A DNA stretch of 64,000 nucleotides, taken from Morella rubra (lineage: Eukaryota; Streptophyta; Magnoliopsida; Fagales; Myricaceae). Every line of letters begins with the position of its first letter. Position 1 is the first letter of the stretch. The DNA lies in the NCBI GenBank assembly GCA_003952965.2, contig CM025849.1, positions 26,826,610 to 26,890,609 of the forward strand. Reading direction: 5' to 3'. Below the pieces are notes generated by a model. It was given only the letters and a program-made list of their open reading frames with translations. It was not told where the DNA came from and did not search any database. Positions 21,546 through 32,434 of this stretch are shown here, piece after piece. The translations under genes were made by a program, and so were the position numbers.

Positions 21546-21640
21546 CCAATGATTATGGTGCTGGTGCTAGTGATGATGGTACAGATGGTGTTAAAGCACT
21601 GAAGCTGCTAAAGATTAAAGTCATAGTTATTTGTTGTTAA
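21546..21640 (+). pseudogene. Captured exon-like fragment (NDYGAGASDDGTDG), unrecognised
   Basis: After an AATTGCAG acceptor an open segment reads ANDYGAGASDDGTDGVKALK followed by LLKIKVIVI and a stop. The GA..DG.TD pattern faintly recalls the start of polygalacturonase-type pectin lyase-fold proteins, but the match is too weak to name it. Confidence 0.3.
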
Positions 21641-21889
21641 CTTCTTTACTTTTTAGACTACTTAGAAAATTTTAGAACTTCTTTGTGTTTGTTGCAAAAC
21701 TTGTAGACGTGATTATTTAGTCAATGATGAAATATATTTTATTTTTTTACACTTTATCTATTTGCATCAATCAATTAAAATTTGTATTATAGGGATATAT
21801 AGGAACAAACGCAGATTTTTACACATTTATCCATTGCATGCATTTTTAAAATTGATATAGTGGCATTCTAAAACGTTGGAACAGACTTT

Positions 21890-22242
21890 TAGCGGCAGTC
21901 ACCTAACCGCTGCTGTAGATGTTAAAACACAGAAAAAAAAATTGACTACAGCAGCGTTTTTAACAAATGCTACAGTAGATTAGTCTATAGCGGCATTTTA
22001 CAAATGCGGCTAAATACCTGTAGCAGCCTTTCAAGAAACGCTGCAAAAAAAAAACACAATTGTGCTTCGGGTTTATAGCGGCTGTCACAAAAGCCACTAG
22101 CCGACATAGACCCCGATTTTCACCAGCGGTCGCCAAAACCACCGCTATAACTTATTGCGGCAGACATGCGACTGCCGCTAAAAAACTGCTGTTAAAATTT
22201 TGGCAACGATTTTTTGACCGAAAGGTCGTTTTGTTTGTAGTG
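21890..22242. repeat. Right subterminal repeats of CACTA-like element 1
   Basis: Dense TTTAGCGGCAGT, GCAGCGTTTTTAACAAATGC and CCGCTAAA-type inverted motifs, ending GTAGTG. Symmetrical in character with 13721-14190. Confidence 0.85.
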
Positions 22243-22471
22243 AGACTAAATTAACTAATGGGCCTTAAGCCCTAAAGTAGGAAATCATAATACTACCATA
22301 GGGCCCAAAGCCCTCTGTCACTAATAACTCCAAAGCCAAGATGCCAGACAAGCCCAATCTCCCGAATCTACTAACTCCCCTAAACTCCCTTCAGTCGTCT
22401 TCTTCCTTCACAAAACCTTTCTTGCGCAAGACTCCAACTTTTTCAGCCCTAACCTTCTTCTAGCTGTAACA
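22243..22471 (-). repeat. Gypsy 5' LTR, part 2 (right of the CACTA-like insertion)
   Basis: Starts with the duplicated AGA, then CTAAATTAACTAATGGGCC, and matches the intact LTR from about 7652 to 7912. It lacks some 25 bases that the intact copy has around 7760-7795. It ends TAGCTGTAACA, followed by TSD CTAAT. Confidence 0.9.
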
Positions 22472-22476
22472 CTAAT

Positions 22477-23851
22477 AGTGAAAGAAGATGGTGTAAAAGA
22501 ATAGTTTTTCACCGTTTTTGAAACAAATGATTCCAGTATCAAATATAAAGAAAAAAAATACACTTAGTACTCTCTAATTATCGTGCATTTTGGAATTTGT
22601 GCTTTAAATTATATTAAACTTAAACACGATGTATATGAAACTAGCAATAAGTTTACACTTTACACCTCATGTAATAATTTGACCGTTAATATTGTGGTCC
22701 ATGGCATAGTTTTTCGTTGATTTCAATGTACAAGTTGTTAACCTATTGTGAAATGAAAAGCAGCATATTTTTGTATTAATTGAAACAATAATTCTTTTTC
22801 TATACCTTTTTGTCTTTTTGGATCTACTAATTTGATGATTCACAAACCTAACATTATATGTAAGTACTTGAAAAGAGAGCTGAAGATTGACTTGGACGTA
22901 TGCGAGTTGTATCGTTTAAGGGATTTTGTCTCGCACGAATTTAGAGGAATGTGGTCCACAAACATGGCTGGTATATATACGTAATGTTACTACTGGGTCG
23001 TAAAATTTTCCAGCAACTTGACGTCGTCTTGGCCGAAAATTCTTACTTTTTCGTTTGTATTAATCACAAAATTTAGAGCTTAAACGTCCTCCAATACGTT
23101 CCTCGTGAAATCAATTACTTATAGTACGTCGACCCATGCATGTGTCCCACTTGAATATTATTGTATTATATTTATATATATATATATATGTTTTTCTTTA
23201 TTTAATTAAGCTGCGTGATCATCTGGACAGCTTTGTTCAAATTGTTCGAATACTTGAAAATGCCTGCAGCCCGCGCGGTCTGACGACGTAAACATACAGC
23301 TGATCAGAGCTGACTATAAGAAACAAACCAAATAATATAGTAAACTAGTTTAGAATATATATTATGAGACCAGCTCGCTGTTGGAAGACAGCCGCCCATC
23401 AGTGGGCATCATGCGTGCTTCCTCTTATCTTAAGCTATAACATCATCACCATATATATATATATAGTTGTTAACTTCGACTGACACTGAGATCGTACATA
23501 GAAAGATAGGAAAATATTGAAGACAACGCGTATCCCACGCGGGACCCGGTCTCTCTTTTTCCATGTGAAACGAACGAAAGGAAAGTAGGCCATGTAATGT
23601 ATATTAATAGAAAAAAGAAAGGCAGAAAAAGGAAAGAAACTTGTGAAGCGGAAAAGAGCCCTAGCTAGCCAGAAGTAGGAGTATATATGTTCGGCTTTAA
23701 CTAGGCGAAGGTGAAATTTATATTTTATACCCTTGTATTGTTATTCATTTCGCAACCTGTACTATTAATATAATTGACTTTTAAAATTGTGCCATTTTAC
23801 TCAAGTTTTTTATTTTAATGGTGCAAGCTTAATATGGGTGCAAAATGTAGT
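22477..23851. other. Intergenic, no gene recognised
   Basis: AT-rich sequence with short (TA)n tracts (about 23171-23189 and 23451-23464). No ORF with recognisable content. Confidence 0.5.
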
Positions 23852-25633
23852 TACTACAACAATTTTGGTCTTTAGTGGCAAAATTTTTCGTTGTAGCCAC
23901 ATCGCAGATGCTAATTTGCGACCAAATTCAAAATTTGTCGCTAAATATATCTATTTGAACAAGAATATTTGATCGAACAAGCAATTTTGTCACAAAAAAC
24001 ATCTTTTAGCTACCATAGTTTTCTTTGGTCACTAAAAATTACGGTTCGAACAAGATTTTCTTGTTCAAACCGTATTTTTGGATGTGAGTCCAAGGATTAA
24101 GGCAACCAAAGAGGGAGGGTGAATTGGGTTTTCAAATTTTTTGCTTTTAACCCCAAAATCGTGTTTGCAAAGTAAAGACTAATTTAGCACAAGTATATTA
24201 AAGCAATAAGTAAATAAGTGCTAAATGTAAAGAGTAGGGATAGAGAAGCAAACACGTGATTTTTAGGTGTTCGGCAAACCCGCCTACATCCACCCCTCAA
24301 GCTCCTTTACTGAGCCTTGAGGTTTTCCCACTATCTTCAAATAGTGTACACACTAGCTTTCGGGTGCTAGAGAACCGTACAAGTGTTTCCGGGCTCAACA
24401 CTCACAACCCAAGTGATTTTTCGGGCTCACCACTCACAACCTAACAAGCTTGAGATATACCCTCTCTAAGCTTCTTCTTTAGTGAACAACCTCACTAAAG
24501 GAATCACCTCTTTTGGATATAAAGATTGAAGAATAAACTCTCTCAAAGAGTAGATATGAAATTGGAAAGCTCTATCTCTTGATTCACACAAAGACAAGGA
24601 TATGAAAGTGTGTTTTGTGTGAATGATATGAGAAATATAGAATATGAAGGCTTGGAATATTTCTCAAGTGATCTAAATGATATGTGGTTGTTGTGTATCT
24701 ATTTTGGATGTTATGAAGGTGTATATTTATAGGCCACATATGAAAACTAGCCGTTTATAGCCGTTGAGAGTCGTCTGTTAAAACGAGCCGGTCGACCGCT
24801 ACATGAACCGGTCGACTGCTTAAGTTACCGTTACCCAATGGTCATATTGTCAGAAGCTCAACGGATCTATTTTAAAATCAACCAGTCGACCGCTATACCA
24901 AGCGGTCGACCGCTTCACCAGCCGGTCGACCTCCTCAAATTAAGCACATGATCCGGTTCAATTAAAACCACGTTTTTTACCTCTTTGAAACACCCAATTT
25001 TAAAGACTTACTTCCCATAAGTATAAGAAAGGTTTGAGAGTTTGATTGGGGTGTTTTAAAACCTTTAAAAATATTTTAATCTTTCAAACAAAAGGTAAAA
25101 CGGTTTATGCACATTTTGAAAGATATGCAAGTGTGATTCATAATCCTTATCAAAAGTGAAACTAAGAGTTATAAGGTTTATACCCTAAGGTCTTGAAACT
25201 TCACTTTTGAGCTCCTTGCATTTCTTGATCTTCTTTCTTCTTGTCTTTGGCTCTTTCATCAAATCATCTTTGTCTTTGAAGATGTCCGTTTTATAAACTT
25301 GATCCATTTATTGAAATCATCAAAATCTCGATTGTGCACAAAAGCCAACATTGGAGACAAATTTAACTTTGGTTGCTGAAACATGTGTTGAATCAACGTA
25401 TTTTTTGAGACGAATTTAACTTTGGTTGCTAAAACATGTGTTGACTCTTTAGCAATGAAATACTTTCGTCACAGAAAATTACTTTTAGTGACGAAGTTTA
25501 TATTTGTCGCTAACACACGTGTTTTAACACTTTAGCGATGAAAATGTATTTTTGTCGCTAAAGGTATATCTTTAGCGACGAAATTGGTTCGCGATTGAAA
25601 AGTTGGTAGCTAAAAAGTAAATTTGTTGTAGTG
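23852..25633. mobile_element. CACTA-like element 3, non-autonomous, TSD AGT
   Basis: It begins TACTACAACAATTTTGGTCT and ends AAATTTGTTGTAGTG, so the ends are inverted with one terminal C-to-T change. AGT flanks it at 23849-23851 and 25634-25636. Subterminal TTTAGTGACGAA or TTTGTCGCTAAA-type motifs occur at both ends (23870-24060 and 25370-25620). The centre (24090-25330) is non-coding. It includes CAAAGAGGGAGGGTGAATTG and the GGTCGACC repeats described separately. It is a different family from elements 1 and 2. Confidence 0.85.
24785..24935. repeat. Clustered palindromic GGTCGACC motif
   Basis: GGTCGACC, or the one-base variants GGTCGACT and AGTCGACC, occurs six times in about 150 bases, mostly as (A/G)CCGGTCGACCGCT. 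The unit spacing is irregular. It lies in the middle of CACTA-like element 3. Confidence 0.8.
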
Positions 25634-25767
25634 AGTATTTAAATTAGTAGCTTAAGGTGTGAAATGTCGATGCAGTTTAATGTACTAAAGATGTTTGGAC
25701 ATTAATTCATTTCATATTTCAGCAGCTCGATCAGAAATTTAGTTTATTTTTGAGTAGTTGATTTTGA

Positions 25768-26806
25768 GGGTCTGTTTGTTTGCTTGTAAAATTATTATTT
25801 TATGTAAAATTTTCTTTATTAAAACATTTTCAGAAAAAAAAAAAATTTAGTGTTTGGTTATTCCTTTAAATATTTTTAAGAAAATGTTTTGTGATGTTTG
25901 ACAACATAATGATTTACTTATTTGCATAAAAAAAATATTAATATGTGCTATGGATTACATAATTAAGGTCCACAGTAAATAAAATCTCACCCATCAAAAC
26001 CTAATTGTAGAAAATTTAAAATAGTCATATGCACCCTTCAAATTAAAAAAAAAAAAAAAAACTTCAATCAAAGACACATATGGGATCTATAGTCGACATT
26101 TTCTTCGACTTCGACTTTGACGTTGAAGTTTGATTTTAAATTTTCTTAAGAAACATCATAGTACATCTCATATCTTTGGGCAAAAATCAATCAAACCCTC
26201 TGAAGTTTCAAAATATTTTATTACGCCTCTTATGTTTCAAAAACAATCAACCATCGCTTTCCATTTCATTTGACAATTAAGTTATATGGAAAGTGATGTG
26301 AATTGATCGAAATGCTAGCTCTTCCAAGACAATTTTTTAAAAAATAAGAAGAATAAAAATTAATGAAATAGAGTTTTAATATTTTTATTTAGAAAACATT
26401 AATTTTGATTTCTTTATTTTGTAATGAATTTTTTAATAATTTTTAGTAATTTTGTCTTGCAAGGGTATTTCGGTCATTTTGTTTGTAGTTTAATGGTCAA
26501 ATCAAACGAAAGGCGATGATTGATTGTTTTTTAAAGATATAGGGACGGAATAAAATATTTTGAAACTTGAGGGGCTTATTGATTTTTGCCCATAATATGG
26601 GGCGTACTATGATATTCTCCAAAAGAAAATTTAGTTTACCGAAATTATGAGCTTAGTTTAGTTTTTGAAAAATAATAGAGCTTTTACTGTTGAGTTAAAA
26701 AAATTTTATTGTGATCTCATTTTCCGCAGTTGCTTTCCAATTAATACTTGAAAATAAGTAAAAACAAATTACAGAATTTATTCTACAACCAAACAAACGG
26801 TTCCTC
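25768..26806. mobile_element. Candidate hAT-type MITE pair of ends around a nested MITE
   Basis: GGGTCTGTTTGTTTGC at 25768 and CCAAACAAACGGTTCC near 26788-26803 are imperfect inverted repeats like the ends of common plant hAT MITEs. No clear 8-bp duplication was found. The inverted-repeat element at 26155-26614 sits inside. Confidence 0.45.
26155..26614. mobile_element. Long-inverted-repeat MITE (about 460 bp)
   Basis: ATCATAGTAC near the left end pairs with GTACTATGAT on the right. The next 100 or so bases are also inverted (GGGCAAAAATCAAT and AGTTTCAAAATATTTTATT against their complements on the right). No coding sequence. The TCATAGT terminal motif is shared with the elements at 41674 and 44131. 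Confidence 0.8.
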
Positions 26807-27353
26807 AATGTTAACTAGGTCCTAGGAATTCTCTTTCATGAATATATCGAAGATAATATTCTCTTTCAAATATTACGTGTTAGTATAAAATGACTGCGCA
26901 AATTAAGAAATGGAAATAGCCACGCACGGGGTGCTCCCATATTTCTATACCAATCTGATCATGCGCAATAGCCGCAAACAGGGAAATATGAAAAGAAAAG
27001 GATTTCAAGCTTTTGGCTTTAATTTCTTCTGCATACAAGTAAAGCCAACAATAGTAACCTACAAGAATTAGACAAATTAACCTACGAAAGAATTGTCTCT
27101 GGTTACTAATTTGTTTTATGTCTTTCGCAGACATTAACCAATGACCAGTCGTTTTCAGTGCCCTTTCTTTTAGCTACACGACAGTTTACATTTTGACCTA
27201 GCTTAACTTTGATTCCCATACTTTCTGGATGCAGTCAAATTTGGCTGGACATTCTTCGATCTTTGTCGAAATAATGCAGCAATTTAATATAGTATACACA
27301 TAACAGGATAGTCCTTGCTAGATAAAAGGAAAATTAAGGTTAAACCCAGCTTA
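26807..27353. other. Intergenic, nothing recognised
   Basis: AT-rich DNA with an 84-codon minus-strand frame (26880-27134) lacking any recognisable domain. Confidence 0.4.
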
Positions 27354-28114
27354 CACTACAAAAAAAACAGGTCTATAGCAGCAGTCTTTTTAGCGGCAGT
27401 CGTTAAAAACGCCGTTAAAGGGTGTTTTTAGCTGTGTTTTGTAAAATACGCTGCTAAAGGGGGTTTATAGCGACAGTCAGTGACCGCTGCTAAAGACCCC
27501 CTTTAGCGGCATTTTTTTCAAAACGCTACTAAAAGTTTTACCTTTAGTGGTGGTCTTTTTAGCGGCGGTCCTAAATGCCTAATTTTTAGCAGCGTTTTTG
27601 AAAAAAACGCTGCTATAAGTATAAGTGCAAAAAAAAAAATATTTATTAATTATAAGTTTCTTTAATGTTAATAATTATTTTATATATTATTTTTATTCCT
27701 TTTAATATATAATTTTTTTTGTCATGTATTTGAAAATTTTTATTTTAAGGGACCTACTTAATAAAATATGAAATTAGAAAGAGTGTTGTGAAAATTGAAG
27801 TTGTTATATATATGGTCTTAGAGGTTATGATTTAGTCATTAGGTAGGTACATATATATAAAGTACTTAGGTTAATTAGCACATATCAATTATGTAATAAA
27901 CACATACTTTTAAATTATAAATATTATATATTATTACTACCAAACTATTTTAATTAAGATTATATACTAATTATATAAAAAGAGTGTATAAAGAATGTAC
28001 ATAGCTATGTATTTAATACTAAGTATAAAGATTTTTAAATACTATTACAATTTACAATTGATTTTAATTTACTAAAAACACATAACTACAAAATATAACT
28101 TATTATTAAAAATT

Positions 28115-28133
28115 TTGAAAAACTACAAATTAG

Positions 28134-28170
<37 letters not shown>

Positions 28171-28400
28171 AGCTTTGAAATCATCTGTTGTTCACATGAA
28201 CCTCCCCCCCCCCCCCGCCGCTCGCGCGCGGCCGCTGCGCCGCTTCTTTTTCCTTTCCTTTCCCGAACAGCGCAAATTCTCCCTTTCCCGCCCAGCCCCA
28301 AATTCCCCCTTTCCCGTCTGTCACTCTATCTCTTACCTCTCTCTCGCTCTCTCTCGCCCTCTCTCACCTTCTCTCTCCCCCTCATTCTCTCTAAGTCTCC
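28115..28400. repeat. Low-complexity tracts inside CACTA-like element 2
   Basis: A long poly-A run (28134-28168), a poly-C run (28204-28216) and a CT-rich stretch (28320-28400). Apparent frames on both strands across this stretch are compositional. The CT-rich part resembles a captured 5' UTR. Confidence 0.8.
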
Positions 28401-28430
28401 CTTTGCTTTCAGCTGAAGGACGCCAAGGAA

Positions 28431-28541
28431 ATGCCATCGCAGAATGCCTCGACTCTTGGCGGCATCCTCTTCCAACGCGCCTCGACTATTGACAACGTAG
28501 GAGCCCCGTTGCTTCTCGACGACAGCACTGGCATTGTACAG
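28431..28541 (+). pseudogene. Captured first-exon-like fragment, unrecognised
   Basis: After the CT-rich leader an ATG opens a frame reading MPSQNASTLGGILFQR, then STIDNVGAPLLLDDSTGIVQ. It is GC-rich relative to its surroundings, as coding DNA would be. Its parent gene is unknown to me. Its position mirrors that of the ATG exon in element 1. Confidence 0.35.
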
Positions 28542-28678
28542 TTATCTTCGACCATATTTGGCCTTTAGAATTCACTCTGTTTTTGAAATAGAATTAGTGT
28601 AGATTGAGGTTTAATTTGTGGTTGATTAGTATTGAACAGATGGTTAGTATTCACGAATTAGATTTTGGTATTCTGTAG

Positions 28679-29661
28679 GGGACGAGCTGAGAAGGAATTT
28701 AAAGTCGAAGTTGAGGCAATTGAACGGGTTCGGCATAAGAATTTGGTGAGATTGCTTGGTTACTGTGCTGAAGGAGTTCATAGGTACTCTACTATCACCT
28801 AATTACCAAAGCTTCCTTTATGTGAATTTTTAGTCTTTGGTGTTACAGACCAGAGTTTGTTAATCCTCCGTTTTCAATAATATGTTTAGTTCATATATAT
28901 TTTGCTAAATGGTGTTCAATTCTCCATGGAAAACGATATTAAGTAGGTATATTTTTTCATGTGGTGTGGGATATATCATCTTTAAGCCATCAGGGATGAA
29001 TGTTTGTTTCCTTCTATCACAGGATGCTTGTATATGAGTACGTAAACAATGGGAATTTGGAACAGTGGCTTCACAGGGATGTAGGGCCTTTCAGCCCTCT
29101 TACCTAGGAGATTCGGCTGAATATCATCATTGGAACAGCAAAAGGGTATGATATAAATCACTCACATTTGAGCATTATATTTTAGTATTATGAGCATCTC
29201 ACCCATGTCAAAGTTCTATGGGCAACTTGAGTTCAGCATGTTTGCTCGGTCATGGTCATAATTGGACTTATCCTACAGATTAACTTACCTTCATGAGGGG
29301 TTGGAACCCAAAGTTGTTCACCGTGATATAAAATCGAGCAACATTTTAGTTGACAAGCAATGGAATCCAAAGGTTTCAGATTTTGGCCTTGCCAAGCTCC
29401 TTGGCTCAGAGCTTAGCTACATCACAACCCGTGTCATGGGAACAGTTGGGTAGGGATGGCTGTGTGTTTGCATATGATTATGTGTGTATGCGTCCACAAG
29501 AGAGGCAACAAGTCTTTTTTCTGTTTGGTAGCTATGTAGCTCCTCAATATGCAAGCATAGGCATGCTGAATGAAAGAAGCGATGTGTACATTTTTGGGAT
29601 TCTTATAATGGAAATAATTTCTGGGAGGAACCCAGTTGACTATATCCGACCACCAGAAGAG
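28679..29661 (+). pseudogene. Captured receptor-like protein kinase fragment (four exons)
   Basis: Exons are about 28679-28783, 29023-29145, 29279-29449 and 29532-29661, all with GT..AG introns. They encode [20 protein letters not shown] then [48 protein letters not shown] with [10 protein letters not shown]; and [20 protein letters not shown] with [12 protein letters not shown]. This is the middle of a plant RLK or RLCK kinase domain, from around the alpha-C helix to past the APE loop. The ATP-binding N-lobe and the C-terminal lobe are absent. Exon two has a TAG stop where tryptophan (SPLTWEIR) is expected, and APE is changed to APQ. Confidence 0.9.
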
Positions 29662-29880
29662 GTTTGCACCATATAATTGATATCAATTTGCATCAAAGAT
29701 GCTTGAATTAGCTGGAAAAAAAGTTATTCTGGGATCTTTCCTCTTCCATGTTGGTCTTAATAAAAAAGCCAAGAATTTGTAGTGCTTAGGCAGATTTTGT
29801 AACCATTTGGGCTTTAAAGTTTGCAACAGTACACCTTGAGTAATGCTGCTTATCTAATTATCATGTTTCAACTATTATAG

Positions 29881-30050
29881 GTCAAAGGTTGTGGAGAAGC
29901 TTCATGTGACTCTCTGTTCTCTGCACAATTCCAAGGATATATGTTGGGGATCCTATCTGCTTGTCTATCGGCATTAGCAGGTGTTTACACAGAGTTTCTT
30001 ATGAAGAAGAACAATGATAGCTTGTATTGGCAGAATGTACAATTATATAC
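29881..30050 (+). pseudogene. Captured nucleotide-sugar transporter exon
   Basis: After an ATTATAG acceptor an uninterrupted 56-codon segment reads GYMLGILSACLSALAGVYTE, FLMKKNNDSLYWQNVQLYT. This matches the conserved centre of the CMP-sialic acid/UDP-galactose transporter-like family (NST, Golgi or ER membrane antiporters). It stops at a GTAGAG donor-like site. Only this exon is present, in the same orientation as the kinase fragment. Confidence 0.8.
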
Positions 30051-30561
30051 GTAGAGATTATTATGCTTGTTGTAAAACGTTGTTAATCAATGATGAAGTA
30101 TTTTGTTTTATTCTCCTTGTTTTAATTTTTTACATCAATGAATTATATTATTAAAATAAATTAGTAATACCGATTAGGAAAATATAAGCAAAAATTAGTG
30201 GTGTTTTAAAAATGCTGGCACATACTAAAAAACCAAAACAAAAAAAAAAAAAACGCTGGCACAGACCTTTAGCGACTGTCACAAAAACGCGCTAAAAGTC
30301 TATACCAGCGTTTTCACGAAACGCTGCAAAAAAAGGCAAAATTGCGTTCGAATCTATAGCGGCGGTCGCGACCACCATTAACCAACAGCTGCTATAGACC
30401 CGAGGTCTTCACCAGCGGTCTCAAAAACTGCCGTTAACGGTCATATAATAGCGGTCGCGACCGCCGCTAAAAAACCGCTGCTAAGTTTTTAGCAGCGGTT
30501 TTTTGACCTTTAGCAGCGGTTTCCGACCACTGCTAAAGGTCTGTTTTTTTTTGTAGTGTCA

Positions 30562-32427
30562 CATGTAGAAACAAAATTAAAGTTGTCAGGTAGGCATGCA
30601 GGGAGCATGCTATCAGTTGTGGCCTTCATTTTCTCGATAACTCTCAAGAAAAACATTCATTTGATCATCTATTCTACCCCTTTCTCTCATACTGCAATTG
30701 CTTGTCTAGACCGTACCTATATGTAATATGTTTGACTGGAAATATATCTTGTTTCCTTGCATGGTGGAAAGGGAGTATTCGATTGTCCTATTTGTTTATC
30801 AATATTAGCGTGGAGAATAAATATATTGTAATCAGAAAATACACTTTTCATCATTAACTATTAGAGTTTTCACCCTTTGTACTTCAAATTATTAATTTTG
30901 ATACGTTTCATCCATAGTTTCTATCAACTATGAATTCTATACACTTTGCACCATCCTTTGTTAATTTAAATGTAAACAAAGACTTTTGGTTAAAACAATG
31001 ACAGACTTTACTCTATAAAATATAATGGGTCGCAAAATTATGGGAGCAATATTTCACCAACAAAATTCATAGTTTCCATCCAAATTAACTACAGAGGGTA
31101 CAAAGTAGGGATGAGCTTTTCGTTTTTGACCCGACTCAATCGAGGGGGAAGGAAAATGACTCCCAACCTCGACCTAGAATGACCCCTGAACTCAAGACAA
31201 TCAGGGCATGTCGGGTTAGGCTCGGGCTCGAGTTGGAGTCGGGTTTCATTGGGCTTTAATATATATATATTGCAGGCCTAGAACATTTTGGGCTAATTTT
31301 TTTAGGCCAAGAACATTCTAGGCTATATTTTTTTTAGAATAATGCATACACTTATAGGGTCTCGGGTCGGGCTCCTTTTTTTATTTATTTATTGGAATGT
31401 GCTTCACAACACGAATCTGAATATATTTAGAATGAACAAATGAGACTTGACCGCGTCCGGGTTGGTTCCGGGTCAGACTATCAGGTTTTTTGAATAGCCC
31501 TAGTACAATGTTTACACGATCAGTACTTTGACAGGTAAAATGTAACGAAATTCATATAGTTCAAGGTGGAAAGTATTTGGACGGAATAGTTGATCAGCAA
31601 AATTTATATTTAGTTAACTCTAAATTTAAGTATCCAATCTAATTAAAGAAGATGAATGGAATTATTATATCGAAACAGATTAAAGAAACTATTGACAACT
31701 ATTTTCATGAGGTAAACGCTTGGATTTCGTGGACTACAATGTTGCGATCTAGAAGATAGCCGAGCAGGTTTTGATGGTTGCTTCCACAGCCACTAAAAAG
31801 CATCTCAAATTTCATACCAAGGCAAGCAATACAAGCATCTCATGTACATGTACTCTGTACTCATAACTCTTTCCTTCAGCAATGACACATGACTTATTTT
31901 AAATTCAAAAGCGCCTGGTAATGACAGTTAATCAAGTTAGTCAAACAATAAAAGTCCTTGTTTCTAGCCAGTTCCAAACTCCTATACATGTTATCATTTT
32001 TAATTGACCCAGTGCGTTTTTGCAGCTGAATTTTACAATATTTTTTCACAGGAGCAGGCTGCAGCCAAGAAATGCGTGGTAGGCCGATTTGCCCCATGAG
32101 CAGCTGTCGGCACCAGCCATGCAGCATCAAGATCTAGAGAGAGAAAAAAGTATTTAATGTCGATGCTTGGGAGAGAGAGAGTCAAAAGCCCAATTGGCTT
32201 TGTCTTAGGCAATTCCTTTGCAACACCGACGCCGCTGCCCCCAACACCTGCCCCTTCATTCATTAATTATCGCCTCAGCAAAAGTCAGTCATTTATTTGA
32301 GCTTTTCTTCCTCCAAAACCTTGGAAAAGGTCCTTATTTAATTCACGTCTCGCTCTCTCAATTTCCGTGTGTTGACTTCATTGTTTTGAACAACTCTGGT
32401 TGGAGAGTTGGGAGTACTCTCTTACGG
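30562..32427. other. Intergenic, repeat-like non-coding DNA
   Basis: No supported gene. Bases 30836-31000 (ACACTTTTCATCATTAACTA and onward) resemble MITE-type DNA also seen near 39030-39400. The 31110-31510 stretch is rich in GGGTCGGGCTC and CGGGTTGG-like strings, suggesting a degraded repeat. Small minus-strand frames at 31894-32263 have no recognisable domain. Confidence 0.45.
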
Positions 32428-32434
32428 TATAAAA
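32428..32434 (+). promoter_or_regulatory. TATA box upstream of the U-box gene
   Basis: TATAAAA within CGGTATAAAAGCTGCC, 234 bases before the ATG. The distance fits a plant promoter with a ~200-base 5' UTR. Confidence 0.6.

Larger units (their letters stand above)
13721..22242. mobile_element. CACTA-like element 1: gene-capturing (Pack-type), TSD AGA
   Basis: It begins CACTACAAAAAAATTGGTCT and ends TCGTTTTGTTTGTAGTG, so the termini are inverted CACTAC/GTAGTG. The 3-bp duplication AGA flanks it (13718-13720 and 22243-22245), and the sister Gypsy LTR shows the empty site. Both subterminal regions are packed with inverted TTTAGCGGCGTTTTT-type motifs, as in CACTA elements. No transposase is visible. 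The interior holds intron-containing fragments of host genes (15456-15580, 20063-20853, 21335-21388, 21546-21630) and a later Copia-2 insertion. Confidence 0.9.
7461..22471 (-). mobile_element. Gypsy element on the minus strand, split by a CACTA-like insertion
   Basis: The LTRs are 7461-7912 (3' LTR in element sense) and 13529-13720 plus 22246-22471 (5' LTR, interrupted). The target-site duplication is CTAAT at 7456-7460 and 22472-22476. Minus-strand order is gag, protease, RT, RNase H and integrase, which is the Ty3/gypsy order. A purine tract (CAAGGGGGAGTAT in element sense) adjoins the 3' LTR. A TGGTATCATAGC-like primer site adjoins the 5' LTR near 13515-13525. Many stops and shifts make it inactive. 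Confidence 0.92.
27354..30558. mobile_element. CACTA-like element 2: gene-capturing (Pack-type)
   Basis: Begins CACTACAAAAAAAACAGGTC and ends GTCTGTTTTTTTTTGTAGTG, which are near-perfect inverted termini. Flanking trinucleotides are TTA (27351-27353) and TCA (30559-30561), one base apart from a perfect 3-bp duplication. Subterminal TTTAGCGGC motifs fill 27370-27620 and 30210-30540. The left AT-rich arm (27660-27890) matches element 1. The interior carries intron-containing fragments of a receptor-like kinase (28679-29661) and a nucleotide-sugar transporter (29881-30050). No transposase. Confidence 0.9.

Noticed and set aside
24256..24444. Small ORF of 62 codons
   Set aside because: Lies in the non-coding centre of CACTA-like element 3 and has no recognisable content.
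28086..28492. ORFs on both strands rich in K, P, S, R or G
   Set aside because: Produced by poly-A, poly-C and CT-rich tracts within the CACTA-like element.
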